A DNA stretch of 64,000 nucleotides from Ferdinandcohnia salidurans (GTDB lineage Bacteria; Bacillota; Bacilli; Bacillales; Bacillaceae_L): positions 62,001 through 126,000 of the forward strand of contig NZ_JBHUEK010000017.1 of assembly GCF_042680725.1 (NCBI RefSeq). Direction: 5' to 3'. Positions 25,230 to 33,614 of the stretch are shown here, in pieces. How positions within the stretch are numbered: the first letter of the stretch is position 1; each line of letters begins with the position of its first letter. The notes beneath the pieces were generated by a model. It was not told where the DNA came from. It saw only the letters and a list, made by a program, of their open reading frames with translations, and did no database searches. The translations under genes and the position numbers were made by a program.

Positions 25230-26915
25230 CTAATTTAATCCTTGTATCACAAGAGCTTTGGCTGGTAAAAATTCTTCACCTGTATCAAGGTACGTCACAT
25301 TCACTGTATCATCTGCCTGTAAATATATCGCTTTTGTGCTATTCTCAGATGAGATCATGTAACTTTTGTTATTATCTAATAAAAAGTAAACAATTGTAGC
25401 ATTTTCTCCCTTTTCTTTATAAACACGGATGACTTTCCCGCTCACTTGTTTTTCTGCTGCTTCCGACGTTCCGTCAACCGTTCCTCCACCACGTTGCAAA
25501 GCCGTTTTGTATAGCTTTAACGCTTCATTTGGCGTATTTCCGTACACAGAAATTTCCGGATTAGCAGCTGAAACGATAAAATAGTTCTGCAAAAATCCAT
25601 TCGCATCCAATACTGGCGTTAACCAGCTTGCCTCTCCATAAAAGTTATAGAGAATTGGCATTTCGCCATCCCATTTCTTTTCAATGAATTTCTTTTCAAT
25701 AATTTGAAGTGCACCTTGTGAATCCATATAGGATTCTTGTAAGTTACCCGTAAAATAAGTAGCCTCCCCCGTTCTTGAATTTGTGAGTGAATAGCCGAGC
25801 ATCGAGTCAACGCCTTCTTTTGGACTAGTAAAATCAGTGAAATAATACATATCTCCATTTTCATCAAAAATCGGACTCACATTTGCTTCCGTTCCTTCAT
25901 CCGATGGAAGTTTTACGTCAGATTTTCCAAACTTACTGTTCCAGAAACCATTCACATAATTCCCATAGTAGCTATTTTGCAAGCTAACCACTTCTGGGGA
26001 TACAGCTCCATCAATAAAGGAAGGAACATCAGCTAAAGCGTACATCTCTGTTTTCCCTGAAGCTGGGTCCACGAGGACGATTCCGGCTACTTCAAAACCA
26101 TTACGTGCTGAAATAAATTCCCCATATGAGCGAATATAAAAAGGCTTTCCTTCCTCGTTGATTTCCAATTGAGGATCACCGTAAAAGATCATATTTGGAT
26201 ATTTCATGCGGATATGCCGTTCTAAATCCTTATGAAAATAAGAGGATGGCGTATACGACATTTCTGTCTTCACAAACTTTGGATTATCCGTTGAATCCGT
26301 AGCACTAATCGTGAAGTATCCTGGTGTCGTTTTCCCATTCCACCATTTGAAAAAACCAGAAAATTCGATTGGCGCTATATACACGTACTCGTTGTTTACC
26401 TTTTGAATTTGCAAGTTTCCTAGCTCATAATAACTCGTATCAGGAACTTGACCAAAAGCCTTTTTCATTTTATTACGCGCAAACTGTGGAGGCACACTAG
26501 CTGGTGTTTTGGTTTCATCAAACACTTCAATCTCCGTTTCTTGCGCCATGCTGGCAATTTCATATTTTTCATCCGCATTAAAAAGGAAAGCCGTTCCTAA
26601 ATAAATGCAAAAAAGAAGACTTCCTACAAATAATGCACCTTTGACCATTCTTTCAATCCCGGTTGCAAAGAATGCACCAGCAGCTGTAACAATTAGTGCT
26701 AAAAGCCAAACTGATGAAAAATTACGATCAAGATTCGTCAGATAGAAAAAAATAAATACGAGAGCAGTAAATAGAACCGCACTTAATAGGAGGAGACCTG
26801 TTTGAGGTTTAGCTTTCTTTTCCTTTTCCTTCTTGTTCGTATTTCGTATAAACGGAAAGAGGATGAGAGTAGAAGCCAACCCAATAATAACTGAAAATAA
26901 TAATATAGATTCCAT
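25230..26915 (-). CDS. Membrane protein with four N-terminal helices and a large extracytoplasmic domain, unknown function
   Basis: This protein (561 aa from ATG 26915) has an N-terminal helix, then hydrophobic segments at about residues 40-58, 68-84 and 94-108. The remaining approximately 450 residues are soluble and rich in aromatic, Asp and Asn residues. Repeated beta-rich PepSY-like motifs occur, for example VSLQNSYYGNYVNGFWN and GYFTISATDSTDNPKF. It may be a cell-surface sensor or a regulator of an unseen enzyme. The start at 26915 follows AAAGGAGTC. It lies upstream of a terminator and downstream of a direct-repeat region. Confidence 0.6.
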   Translation of the reverse strand: MESILLFSVIIGLASTLILFPFIRNTNKKEKEKKAKPQTGLLLLSAVLFTALVFIFFYLTNLDRNFSSVWLLALIVTAAGAFFATGIERMVKGALFVGSLLFCIYLGTAFLFNADEKYEIASMAQETEIEVFDETKTPASVPPQFARNKMKKAFGQVPDTSYYELGNLQIQKVNNEYVYIAPIEFSGFFKWWNGKTTPGYFTISATDSTDNPKFVKTEMSYTPSSYFHKDLERHIRMKYPNMIFYGDPQLEINEEGKPFYIRSYGEFISARNGFEVAGIVLVDPASGKTEMYALADVPSFIDGAVSPEVVSLQNSYYGNYVNGFWNSKFGKSDVKLPSDEGTEANVSPIFDENGDMYYFTDFTSPKEGVDSMLGYSLTNSRTGEATYFTGNLQESYMDSQGALQIIEKKFIEKKWDGEMPILYNFYGEASWLTPVLDANGFLQNYFIVSAANPEISVYGNTPNEALKLYKTALQRGGGTVDGTSEAAEKQVSGKVIRVYKEKGENATIVYFLLDNNKSYMISSENSTKAIYLQADDTVNVTYLDTGEEFLPAKALVIQGLN

Positions 26916-26975
26916 ATAGACTCCTTTCAACATTCATTACTATCTATACGGATAACTTACTAAAAAGTTTCTTTT

Positions 26976-27335
26976 TTCATACGCGTAACAAAAGATTACG
27001 TATGCTTTCAATCCAAAAAAAGGTTCAAAAGAAACTCAATTGTAAAAACTATCCATTTCCGTATGATATTTTTATAAAAAGCCGATAAAAGCATTCGTAT
27101 AAAAGAAATGCGTATGCTTTCTCATAGATTTATAGAATAAATCATGCGCAAAATCCAAAAAGAGGTAAAAATGTCTTTAAAGAAGGGAATAAATGTAAAA
27201 ATTATCCATTTTTGTATGATTTATTAATTAAAAAGCCAATAAAAGCATACGTAAAAAAGAAATTCGTATGCTTTTTCATAGATTGAAAGTAAAAAACATA
27301 CGCAAAATCCAAAAAAAGTAAAAATATTCGGCGTT
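26976..27335. repeat. About 2.3 copies of a 155-bp direct repeat
   Basis: Two clear copies start at 27076 and 27231 (period 155 bp) with a partial copy before them. The conserved features are AAAAAGCC-ATAAAAGCAT, a CGTATGC/GCATACG palindromic pair, TGTAAAAA-TATCCATTT and a run of A's. The copies are imperfect. No ORF of good coding quality lies in the stretch. Confidence 0.8.
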
Positions 27336-27513
27336 TCCAATATTATGGTTTATTAACTGACCTACCCATAATCATGTTAATAAAAGAGGACTGAATCCTT
27401 CCTACACACCTGATTTTTTTCTTTACTGAAGGTTAATTATTCATCTTTTGGATACTGTATTTAATAAGATTTGATTTGATTAAACCTATTTAACATCCTA
27501 CGGGGGAATTATT

Positions 27514-27699
27514 ATGAAAAAGAAATTAATATTTTTTATTAATGTAATTACCGTTCTTATGCTTATCGGATGCGCTCCACCAAAAGAAGAATCAGACAAT
27601 AAATCAAAGGTTCACACTCAAAATGACAAAAACAACGGTCAGAATATCAAATTAAAAGTTGGCAGTGAAGAAGAGGATGTGAAAGAAAAGGATAAATAA
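27514..27699 (+). CDS. Small lipoprotein
   Basis: The 61-residue product starts MKKKLIFFINVITVLMLIGC, a classic lipoprotein signal with the modified Cys at residue 20 (LIGC lipobox). The remaining 41 residues are charged and disordered (KEESDNKS, DVKEKDK), with no recognisable fold. It would sit on the outer face of the cytoplasmic membrane. It starts at ATG after a GGGGGAATT site. Its role is unknown, and it may be co-transcribed with the next two genes. Confidence 0.7.
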   Translation: MKKKLIFFINVITVLMLIGCAPPKEESDNKSKVHTQNDKNNGQNIKLKVGSEEEDVKEKDK

Positions 27700-27780
27700 T
27701 AGGCTGACCAGGCTATTATCCTCAATTTCAACGTAATCACAAGTTTTAGGAAAGCTCATTGTAAAAGAGGTGTATCAAAT

Positions 27781-28062
27781 TTGGAGAATTTCCCTACCAT
27801 ACATACCAACGTTTGGGATGCTGTAATATCAGTCCCTTTAGTCATTATCTTGACTCAAATATGTAAATGGTTTCTGCCTATTCGTAAAGCTTTTATTCCT
27901 ACTGTAGCAAATGTTATTGGCTTAATTATTTCGATATTTTTTGCTCATCGGCATCACCTTCTTGAGGGAATATTTATGGGTCTTTTCTACGGTAATGCAG
28001 CTGTAGGGCTTTACGCTTCTTTAAAAACCCAAATAAAAGCTTACAGACAATCAGAAAAATAG
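27781..28062 (+). CDS. Small integral membrane protein, unknown function
   Basis: This 93-aa protein has three or four short helices: VWDAVISVPLVIILTQICKWFL, IPTVANVIGLIISIFFA and GIFMGLFYGNAAVGLYASL. This is a holin-like topology that occurs in many Bacillus proteins. The start is TTG at 27781 after AAGAGGTG. Its stop is 1 bp from the next ORF's GTG codon and 8 bp from the likely ATG, so coupled translation is likely. Confidence 0.65.
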   Translation: MENFPTIHTNVWDAVISVPLVIILTQICKWFLPIRKAFIPTVANVIGLIISIFFAHRHHLLEGIFMGLFYGNAAVGLYASLKTQIKAYRQSEK

Positions 28063-28072
28063 GGTGATCTAT

Positions 28073-28588
28073 ATGATTTTTATTTATCATGATTTCGGTG
28101 GAACCCATTCCACCTCACTAGCAGCTGCTTATCATCTTAAAATCTTGGATGACCCTTCAAAGATTTTAGAGAAAGATGAAATTTTAGCAGTCCCTTATTT
28201 CAACAAACTTAAGAAAAAGGATGCAGGAAAATTCATTTTCCATGGTGAAGATGATGAGGGAAATCATGTGTATACACTCGGAAGACGTTCATCAAAACTC
28301 GTCCTCCCTTCTCTCTATCATTTCAGTGAGATCATCGTAAATCGCTATAACATTGATGAAAAAATATTTTTTTCTAATACCTCACCTGTTGTCCCGTTTG
28401 CGATGACAATGGGTGGTTTTTTCTCAAGAGGACTTGGAATTAATGCGATTGGCGTTCCACTACTTGTCAAAGGGGCACAGCAATGTTGTCTTCATATTTC
28501 ACAACTAGTTGAAGAGACAAAAGAAATCGCAAAAAATACTAATGGACAAACGATTATTTCAATTGACAACAAAAAGTTTCAGGCTTAA
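28073..28588 (+). CDS. DUF3189 family protein
   Basis: This protein (171 aa) starts MIFIYHDFGGTHSTSLAAAYHL, the DUF3189 opening with a conserved His-Asp-x-Gly-Gly-Thr-His motif near residue 8. It ends with a Cys-Cys-containing QCCLHISQLVEETKEI segment. The family is restricted to Firmicutes and has no known function. The start at 28073 follows AGGGTGAT; an upstream GTG at 28064 is less likely. A strong bidirectional terminator follows. Confidence 0.8.
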   Translation: MIFIYHDFGGTHSTSLAAAYHLKILDDPSKILEKDEILAVPYFNKLKKKDAGKFIFHGEDDEGNHVYTLGRRSSKLVLPSLYHFSEIIVNRYNIDEKIFFSNTSPVVPFAMTMGGFFSRGLGINAIGVPLLVKGAQQCCLHISQLVEETKEIAKNTNGQTIISIDNKKFQA

Positions 28589-28621
28589 AAACACCTCTTT
28601 TTCAACGGGAATATACATGAT

Positions 28622-28652
28622 AAAACCATACGCTAATGGAGCGTATGGTTTT
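28622..28652. terminator. Bidirectional terminator between the DUF3189 gene and the diguanylate cyclase gene
   Basis: AAAACCATACGCT/AGCGTATGGTTTT is a perfect 13-bp stem with a 5-nt loop, flanked by T-runs on both strands. Confidence 0.9.
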
Positions 28653-28661
28653 GTTTTCTCA

Positions 28662-29774
28662 TCATTTTTTTATTATCTCTTTTAAACTATAGGGATTATA
28701 CAATTGAAAATTATTTTTCCCTTGCTGTTTTGCTTGATACATAGCCATATCAGCATGATTCATTAACTCTGTAGCCTCAAGACCGTGTTGTGGATATAAG
28801 GCTATTCCTATGCTTGGTGTAACTCTAACTTTTTTTCCAAAAATAATAATTGGAGAATTTAGACTCTCAATAATACTATCCGCAACCCTTATACTCTCTT
28901 CTTGACTTGCGTTATCTAGCAAGACAATAAATTCATCTCCAGCTAACCTTGCCACAATACCTTTATCTGCCACACATTTCTTAAAATAATAACTAACCTG
29001 TTTTAGAAGGATATCTCCTCCATCATGACCAAGTGTATCATTCACTTGCTTAAAGCCATCCAAGTCAATAAACATTAACCCAAATCTTATCTTTTCTTTT
29101 TCTGATGACTTTAACAATTGAGTGAGTTGTTCCATGAAGGCTCTTCGATTAGGTAGACCAGTTAATGCATCTTGATAAGCTAATCGTGTTACATTTTCAA
29201 TTTCCGATTTTTGTATCGTGATATCTCTTGCTATTAGTTCTCGAGCCGATTGTCCTTTGAAATCAATCTTAGTTGATTTAAATTCTAAGTAAATGATTGC
29301 CCCATCCACTCTTTTAATTTTTACTTGTTCGTTAAATACACTCTTGGGAAATTGATCTAAGCGCTCTTTTAACTTATCAATAAGTTCCTTAGAATCAGGA
29401 TGCACAAATTCACTGATGTCTCGATTAAGTAGTTCACTTGGTGAACTTGAACCAAGTAAATTTGCTCCACTCTCGTTAATATAGAGGATTTCACCTCTAT
29501 TATGAATAATGATAGCTTCCGGAGATAATTGGACTAAGCGTTTATATTGCTCTTCTTCCTCTTTAACTTTACTAATAATTTTCTTACCTGTTAATAAAGC
29601 CCAAAACATTAAAGAAACTTCAAAAATAGGGCTCATAAAATCCACCATTAATTCAAATGATCCCTCATCTTCAATATTAAATATACGTATGATTGTATTA
29701 TCCAAGAAATCTAATATTGATAATAACATGATTAGTATTGAGATTATAACTATCCTTTTAGCAAACAAATTCAT
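28662..29774 (-). CDS. PAS-GGDEF diguanylate cyclase (AGDEF active-site variant)
   Basis: This 370-aa protein has two membrane helices in residues 6-25 and about 44-62. A PAS domain follows (YKRLVQLSPEAIIIHNRGEILYINESG, about residues 78-190), then a GGDEF domain from about residue 200 (DALTGLPNRRAFMEQL). The signature reads LAGDEF (278-282), so Ala replaces the first Gly. AGDEF cyclases can be active. No RxxD inhibitory site is visible upstream of it. It likely converts GTP to cyclic di-GMP in response to a membrane or PAS signal. The ATG follows AAGGGAG. Confidence 0.9.
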   Translation of the reverse strand: MNLFAKRIVIISILIMLLSILDFLDNTIIRIFNIEDEGSFELMVDFMSPIFEVSLMFWALLTGKKIISKVKEEEEQYKRLVQLSPEAIIIHNRGEILYINESGANLLGSSSPSELLNRDISEFVHPDSKELIDKLKERLDQFPKSVFNEQVKIKRVDGAIIYLEFKSTKIDFKGQSARELIARDITIQKSEIENVTRLAYQDALTGLPNRRAFMEQLTQLLKSSEKEKIRFGLMFIDLDGFKQVNDTLGHDGGDILLKQVSYYFKKCVADKGIVARLAGDEFIVLLDNASQEESIRVADSIIESLNSPIIIFGKKVRVTPSIGIALYPQHGLEATELMNHADMAMYQAKQQGKNNFQLYNPYSLKEIIKK

Positions 29775-29973
29775 TTTTTTCTCCCTTCGATCGTCCAGCC
29801 ATCAGATAAAAAACACCTTAAATTAGCGACTTAGGGATCAGCATCGTTTCTATAAGGTATTGAAGTCTTGTATGAAGTATTAACATTATAACCTCAATAA
29901 AAAAACCAGTCGACTACCAATGATTCCTATATTTATTCCTAATTTCATATTTAAACTAGGAATACCTTCCTAC

Positions 29974-30510
29974 TTATTTGGACACATTTGCCGAATCATC
30001 CGTATTAAAGGCAACTTGAACAATTTGCACCTCTCCATTTTTTTCAAATAACTTATATACTTGCATCCCTATTTTCTCTGCAACCTTTTGCGAGGGAATA
30101 TTTTTAACTGTCGTATACGAAAATACCTTGGGATAATTCAATACCCGAAACGCATAATCCTTACAAGCAAGTGCGGCTTCTGTTGCATAGCCTTTATTCC
30201 AATAGTCTTTTATAATATGAAATCCAATCTCTGGTACTGTTTCTTTTTCAATTATTTGCATGGTAATCCCACAATCTCCAATGAACTTTTCTCCATCTTT
30301 TAAAATGACCGCCCATAATCCATGGTTATATTTTTTATAATTATTAATATTCCACCGAATCCACTTTTCCACCTTCTCTTTGCTAAATGGCTCTGGATAG
30401 TATTGCATAGATTCTGGGTCAGAAAGAACTTTTGATAACTCTTCAATATCCTTTAAGGCCAGTTCTCTTAAATACAATCTCTTCGTTTCAATTATTTTCA
30501 ATGCCATCAT
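29974..30510 (-). CDS. GNAT family acetyltransferase (RimJ/RimL-like)
   Basis: This 178-aa protein has the RimJ/RimL-type opening KIIETKRLYLRELALKDIEEL and EIGFHIIKDYWNKGYATEAALACKDYAF (the KGYATEA acetyl-CoA loop). It then has VKNIPSQKVAEKIGM. These acetyltransferases modify protein N-termini or small molecules; the target is unknown. The start region has two ATGs after AAGGG. The gene follows the HIT gene on the same strand by about 60 bp. Confidence 0.85.
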   Translation of the reverse strand: MMALKIIETKRLYLRELALKDIEELSKVLSDPESMQYYPEPFSKEKVEKWIRWNINNYKKYNHGLWAVILKDGEKFIGDCGITMQIIEKETVPEIGFHIIKDYWNKGYATEAALACKDYAFRVLNYPKVFSYTTVKNIPSQKVAEKIGMQVYKLFEKNGEVQIVQVAFNTDDSANVSK

Positions 30511-30572
30511 CCCTTATATTTAACAACTTATATCATCCTACTACTTCTCCCAAAACTCTATACGACTTCCAT

Positions 30573-30986
30573 CTAGATCTTCTTTCGTTTTTCTCTCTTA
30601 TTTTCAGGTTGTTTTAACCAATACCGAACTCCTTTACCAGCTAACGGTTCATCGTTGTATCTCGGGATTACGTGAAAATGACTATGGAAGATAGACTGAT
30701 TAGAAACTTCACCAACGTTCCAACCAAGTGTATAACCATTGGGGGAAAACCTTTTATCTAAATATGTTTTAGCTTTTTGTAGTAACTCATATGTATCTTT
30801 CCATTCTTCTTCTGTTAATTCAAAGGCATCCGCGTGATGTTTTTTAGGAACGATTACCCCACTTCCCTCTAACACATCTTGATGATGATTATGCTGTAGA
30901 AAGTAACACGTTTCATTTTCAAATATGATATTCTGTTCCTTATCTCTTTCTGGATTACAAAATGGACAACTCTCTTCATAAGACAT
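30573..30986 (-). CDS. HIT family hydrolase
   Basis: This 137-aa protein has an N-terminal CPFC zinc-type motif (residues 7-10), GSGVIVPKKHHADAFELTEEEW and the histidine triad HSHFHVIPR (101-109). HIT hydrolases cleave nucleotide-phosphate bonds in Ap4A- or AMP-linked compounds. Start ATG 30986 follows GGGAGGC; the upstream in-frame ATG overlaps it. It lies directly before an acetyltransferase gene on the same strand. Confidence 0.9.
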   Translation of the reverse strand: MSYEESCPFCNPERDKEQNIIFENETCYFLQHNHHQDVLEGSGVIVPKKHHADAFELTEEEWKDTYELLQKAKTYLDKRFSPNGYTLGWNVGEVSNQSIFHSHFHVIPRYNDEPLAGKGVRYWLKQPENKREKRKKI

Positions 30987-31001
30987 TTTTTTGCCTCCCA
31001 T

Positions 31002-31421
31002 TCATCGAATTTCACCAAACCCGCCTATTAATACAATAACTTCAACAAAAATAAGCAATAATCCTTCAAAGATAACTTTTCCGGTTATTCTTTGGAAGTC
31101 CTAGAACTAGACTTAGCGAATCCAATGCAGATTTTTTAAAAGTTTACCTGAATCCGTGATAAAAAATAATTTTTCCGATAATTTTAGGAATTCCTTATTT
31201 TCTTGCCATTCGTACTAATTTAAGTTGGATTGATTGGTTTTTGTGTACACTAAATAAAACCTGCTTACCTATAATTTTTTTCAGGTCTTATTACCTATTC
31301 AGTTTCCTAGGCTTATGTTGAAAATGAAAGATACAGTCGTTTAAAAGTAGGAAATTATTAACTCTCTTAAAACTATCAGCATATTATGTTGGGTGATTAT
31401 CTATTAAGGAAGTGAATATAT
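31002..31421. other. Intergenic region of 420 bp
   Basis: The left part contains a copy of the dispersed terminator-like sequence (about 31040-31095) with an imperfect hairpin CTTCAAAGATAAC/GGTTATTCTTTGGAAG. The right part has CATATTATG at 31380-31388, a weak resemblance to a sigma-K -10 box for the following coat-type gene. Otherwise nothing is recognised. Confidence 0.45.
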
Positions 31422-31706
31422 ATGCCTTTTTATCCAACTCATGGCTCAATGAGACAACAACCACAATCCCCACCCCCTCCATACGCTCCACCTAAACCGT
31501 TTCCTTCACACTATTTAGTTGACTGTTTATCTAACTACACATATGTTTGGTTAGTAAATGGAGAGGAATTCTGGTTTTATCCGACGTACCTCCAATATGG
31601 TGAGGTTGCTGGATATAGGTGGACTGGTACATTCTGGACATTCTATGGTTTTGATGAAAGATTAATTGAAACGGTTGCCTGTTACCCAATCCCTACTTTA
31701 TATTAA
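31422..31706 (+). CDS. Small Pro/aromatic-rich putative spore-associated protein
   Basis: This 94-residue protein starts with a proline-rich QQPQSPPPPYAPPKPFPSHY region. It continues with a Trp- and Tyr-rich repeat-like core: YTYVWLVNGEEFWFYPTYLQYGEVAGYRWTGTFWTFYGFD. Similar short proteins occur widely in Bacillus, near coat genes. No signal peptide or membrane helix is visible. It starts a group of three coat-type genes before cotA, so a spore coat or crust role is plausible but unproven. It starts at ATG after AAGGAAGTG. A terminator follows. Confidence 0.6.
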   Translation: MPFYPTHGSMRQQPQSPPPPYAPPKPFPSHYLVDCLSNYTYVWLVNGEEFWFYPTYLQYGEVAGYRWTGTFWTFYGFDERLIETVACYPIPTLY

Positions 31707-31717
31707 AAACAAAATCA

Positions 31718-31739
31718 CCTTGTGGAAATAACCACAAGG
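31718..31739 (+). terminator. Terminator after the Pro/aromatic-rich gene
   Basis: CCTTGTGG/CCACAAGG with loop AAATAA is followed by CTTTTTTG on the + strand. Confidence 0.8.
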
Positions 31740-31877
31740 CTTTTTTGTTTTTTAGTTAAGACTTCCCGCTCTTACATAAATCATTAACAATGCACAATTT
31801 CACACTTTAGATTAGAATCCTTTAACATTACTAAACGAAATATTTTCTTAACCTTATGTCATATAGGTATTAACCTG

Positions 31878-31886
31878 CATAAGGTA
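31878..31886 (+). promoter_or_regulatory. Possible sigma-K -10 box before the VCBS-like gene
   Basis: CATAAGGTA fits the sigma-K CATAnnnTA consensus and lies 46 bp upstream of the start codon. No convincing -35 AC element was seen at the right distance. The neighbour cotA has a better example. Confidence 0.4.
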
Positions 31887-31925
31887 CACTAAGCAATTGT
31901 CAAATGTTTATAGGAGGGAGTTTAT

Positions 31926-32687
31926 TTGTACATGCAATTTCGAGAACAAACAAATGCACCCTATATTTATTCCGGAAACGTAGTGTTGCTTGATATGAAG
32001 CAAGGTGATGTTACAGGAGACGGAATAGTCGATTACGTATATTTATTTGGTAAAAAAAACGTTGAAACAGATATCTTCGCTGATCATATTACACTTGTCC
32101 TTCAAGATGGGCGTTCTAACCAAGCACAAACAATTAATCTTCAAAATAATGCTGGATACAATGCTAAACTCTTCCTTGGGGATTTTTCTAAAGATAACAT
32201 AGTTGATATCTTGGTAAGTATCGAGTCTGGAGGAAGTGGCGGGTACGGTTATTTCTACATTTACTCCTTCAAAAACAATATTCCAAGACAATTGTTTGAT
32301 ATTGAAAAATATAATAATAGCTATACTTTCGAAGTCAATTATGAAGATCTTTATAAAGTAAGTGTTGCAAGTCCACCATTAGGACTGCTTTTCACTCTTG
32401 ACATTAGCTACAAAGGATATGATTATTTATCACAACTTTACGATGAAAATGGCAAATTAAAACAACCAGTCAAAGGCGAGGTTCTTGCTGCTGGGGCTTT
32501 AAATCCAATTGTTATGAACCCAACGTTTACGAGTTATGATTTACTTGTTTCAAGCAGGATCATTGGCATTTCAAATTCAGATACTCTAGGTTACATCGAA
32601 GACCTACTAACATGGAATGGCACTCAGTTTACATCCATGAGATTAACAATAGCGATACTTGGTACAAAGGTCATGAGCTCCTACTAA
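31926..32687 (+). CDS. VCBS/FG-GAP-like repeat protein, probable spore-surface protein
   Basis: This 253-aa protein has two calcium-binding-type segments: QGDVTGDGIVDYVYLFG near residue 27 and LGDFSKDNIVDILVSIESGG near residue 90. They match the DxDxDxxxD pattern of FG-GAP/VCBS blades. There is no obvious signal peptide. Bacillus relatives are found in spore proteomes; that is recalled family context rather than evidence here. The start is TTG 31926 or ATG 31932 after AGGAGGGAG. It lies between two short coat-type genes. Confidence 0.65.
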   Translation: MYMQFREQTNAPYIYSGNVVLLDMKQGDVTGDGIVDYVYLFGKKNVETDIFADHITLVLQDGRSNQAQTINLQNNAGYNAKLFLGDFSKDNIVDILVSIESGGSGGYGYFYIYSFKNNIPRQLFDIEKYNNSYTFEVNYEDLYKVSVASPPLGLLFTLDISYKGYDYLSQLYDENGKLKQPVKGEVLAAGALNPIVMNPTFTSYDLLVSSRIIGISNSDTLGYIEDLLTWNGTQFTSMRLTIAILGTKVMSSY

Positions 32688-32755
32688 TTTCGAAAGAAAA
32701 AAATCTCGTTTTAAAGTTTAATATACTTTCTGTATAAAGGTAATGGAGGTACTGT

Positions 32756-33241
32756 ATGACAAATTTTTATTCGTTTCAGGGAACTGTTACAATGATTAGT
32801 GATTTTTTTACAGGTCAAAATGGTGAAGGCTGTTTTAAATTATTTACTGTAGAGAACGGATTGGGAGAAATAGTAAACTTCGTGGTGTCACCTGCCACTT
32901 ACTTTGTAGACCATGTTATGGTGACTGTTGGAGATCAAGTGACTGGATATTATGATGGAGATGCTCCTGCCCTTCTTATTTACCCTCCACAATATCAAGC
33001 ACTTGTTATGGTGAAAGTAAGCCCAAATCAGAATGTAAAAGTAGATTATTTTAATAGCCAGTTGGTGAGTAGCGATGGACAATTACGCTTAAATATTTCA
33101 CCATATACTAGAATCGTATTAACAAATGGACAGCCCTTTACAATGAATCCAGCGAACCGGGATCTAATTGTGGTCTATGGACCCACCACACAAAGTATCC
33201 CTGCCCAAACCACACCCTATAGAATAATTGTTTTGTGTTAG
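32756..33241 (+). CDS. Beta-rich protein in the coat gene cluster, unknown function
   Basis: This 161-residue protein lacks signal peptide and membrane segments. Two similar parts are visible: an N-terminal YSFQGTVTMISDFFTGQNGEGCFKLFTVEN strand and a C-terminal DYFNSQLVSSDGQLRLNISPYTRIVLTNGQ. These suggest an OB- or beta-barrel-like fold. It ends in a lone Cys (IIVLC). I do not recognise a named family. It lies just upstream of cotA and downstream of the VCBS-like gene, and starts at ATG after ATGGAGG. Confidence 0.6.
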   Translation: MTNFYSFQGTVTMISDFFTGQNGEGCFKLFTVENGLGEIVNFVVSPATYFVDHVMVTVGDQVTGYYDGDAPALLIYPPQYQALVMVKVSPNQNVKVDYFNSQLVSSDGQLRLNISPYTRIVLTNGQPFTMNPANRDLIVVYGPTTQSIPAQTTPYRIIVLC

Positions 33242-33535
33242 GGTTGATCAAGCTTTGTGCTAATTGTTGTTTTGTTTACCTTTAGATAATTTAAGGGTAT
33301 CTTTGGTTAGTTACAAATTAATCTAATCTATTTGAGGGGCATAAGTCGATGCCTCTCTTTTCTATGAAGTGTACATAACTCGTGTTCGTTAAGTTGTTTT
33401 TAATTCTTCTGTCCTAAGATCAGAATCTCCTACAGAAAAAGTTAAAACTAACCTACCTCAATGTTACATAATTTCAAAATTCTAATCATTTTGTTCACTA
33501 TTCTTAAAATCCACTATTAGCCTCATCTATCTACC
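33242..33535. other. Long gap before cotA
   Basis: The 373-bp gap to cotA holds its sigma-K promoter at the right end. The left 290 bp has no hairpin terminator of note and no coding signal that I could support. Confidence 0.4.
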
Positions 33536-33565
33536 CACCCTTTTTTAATAGACTTTCATATCATA
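33536..33565 (+). promoter_or_regulatory. Sigma-K promoter of cotA
   Basis: CATATCATA (33557-33565) exactly fits CATAnnnTA. CACC (33536-33539) lies at the right distance for the -35 AC element. The promoter lies 50 bp upstream of the TTG start. CotA of B. subtilis is also made under sigma-K. Confidence 0.7.
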
Positions 33566-33614
33566 ATTAATAAAGGTTTATAAAATTAAAATCTTATAAA
33601 GGAGTGAAAGTATA

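Noticed and set aside
27700..27730. ATAATAG/CTATTAT hairpin after the small lipoprotein gene as a terminator
   Set aside because: The stem is only seven AT-rich base pairs with no T-run, and the downstream genes may be on the same transcript.
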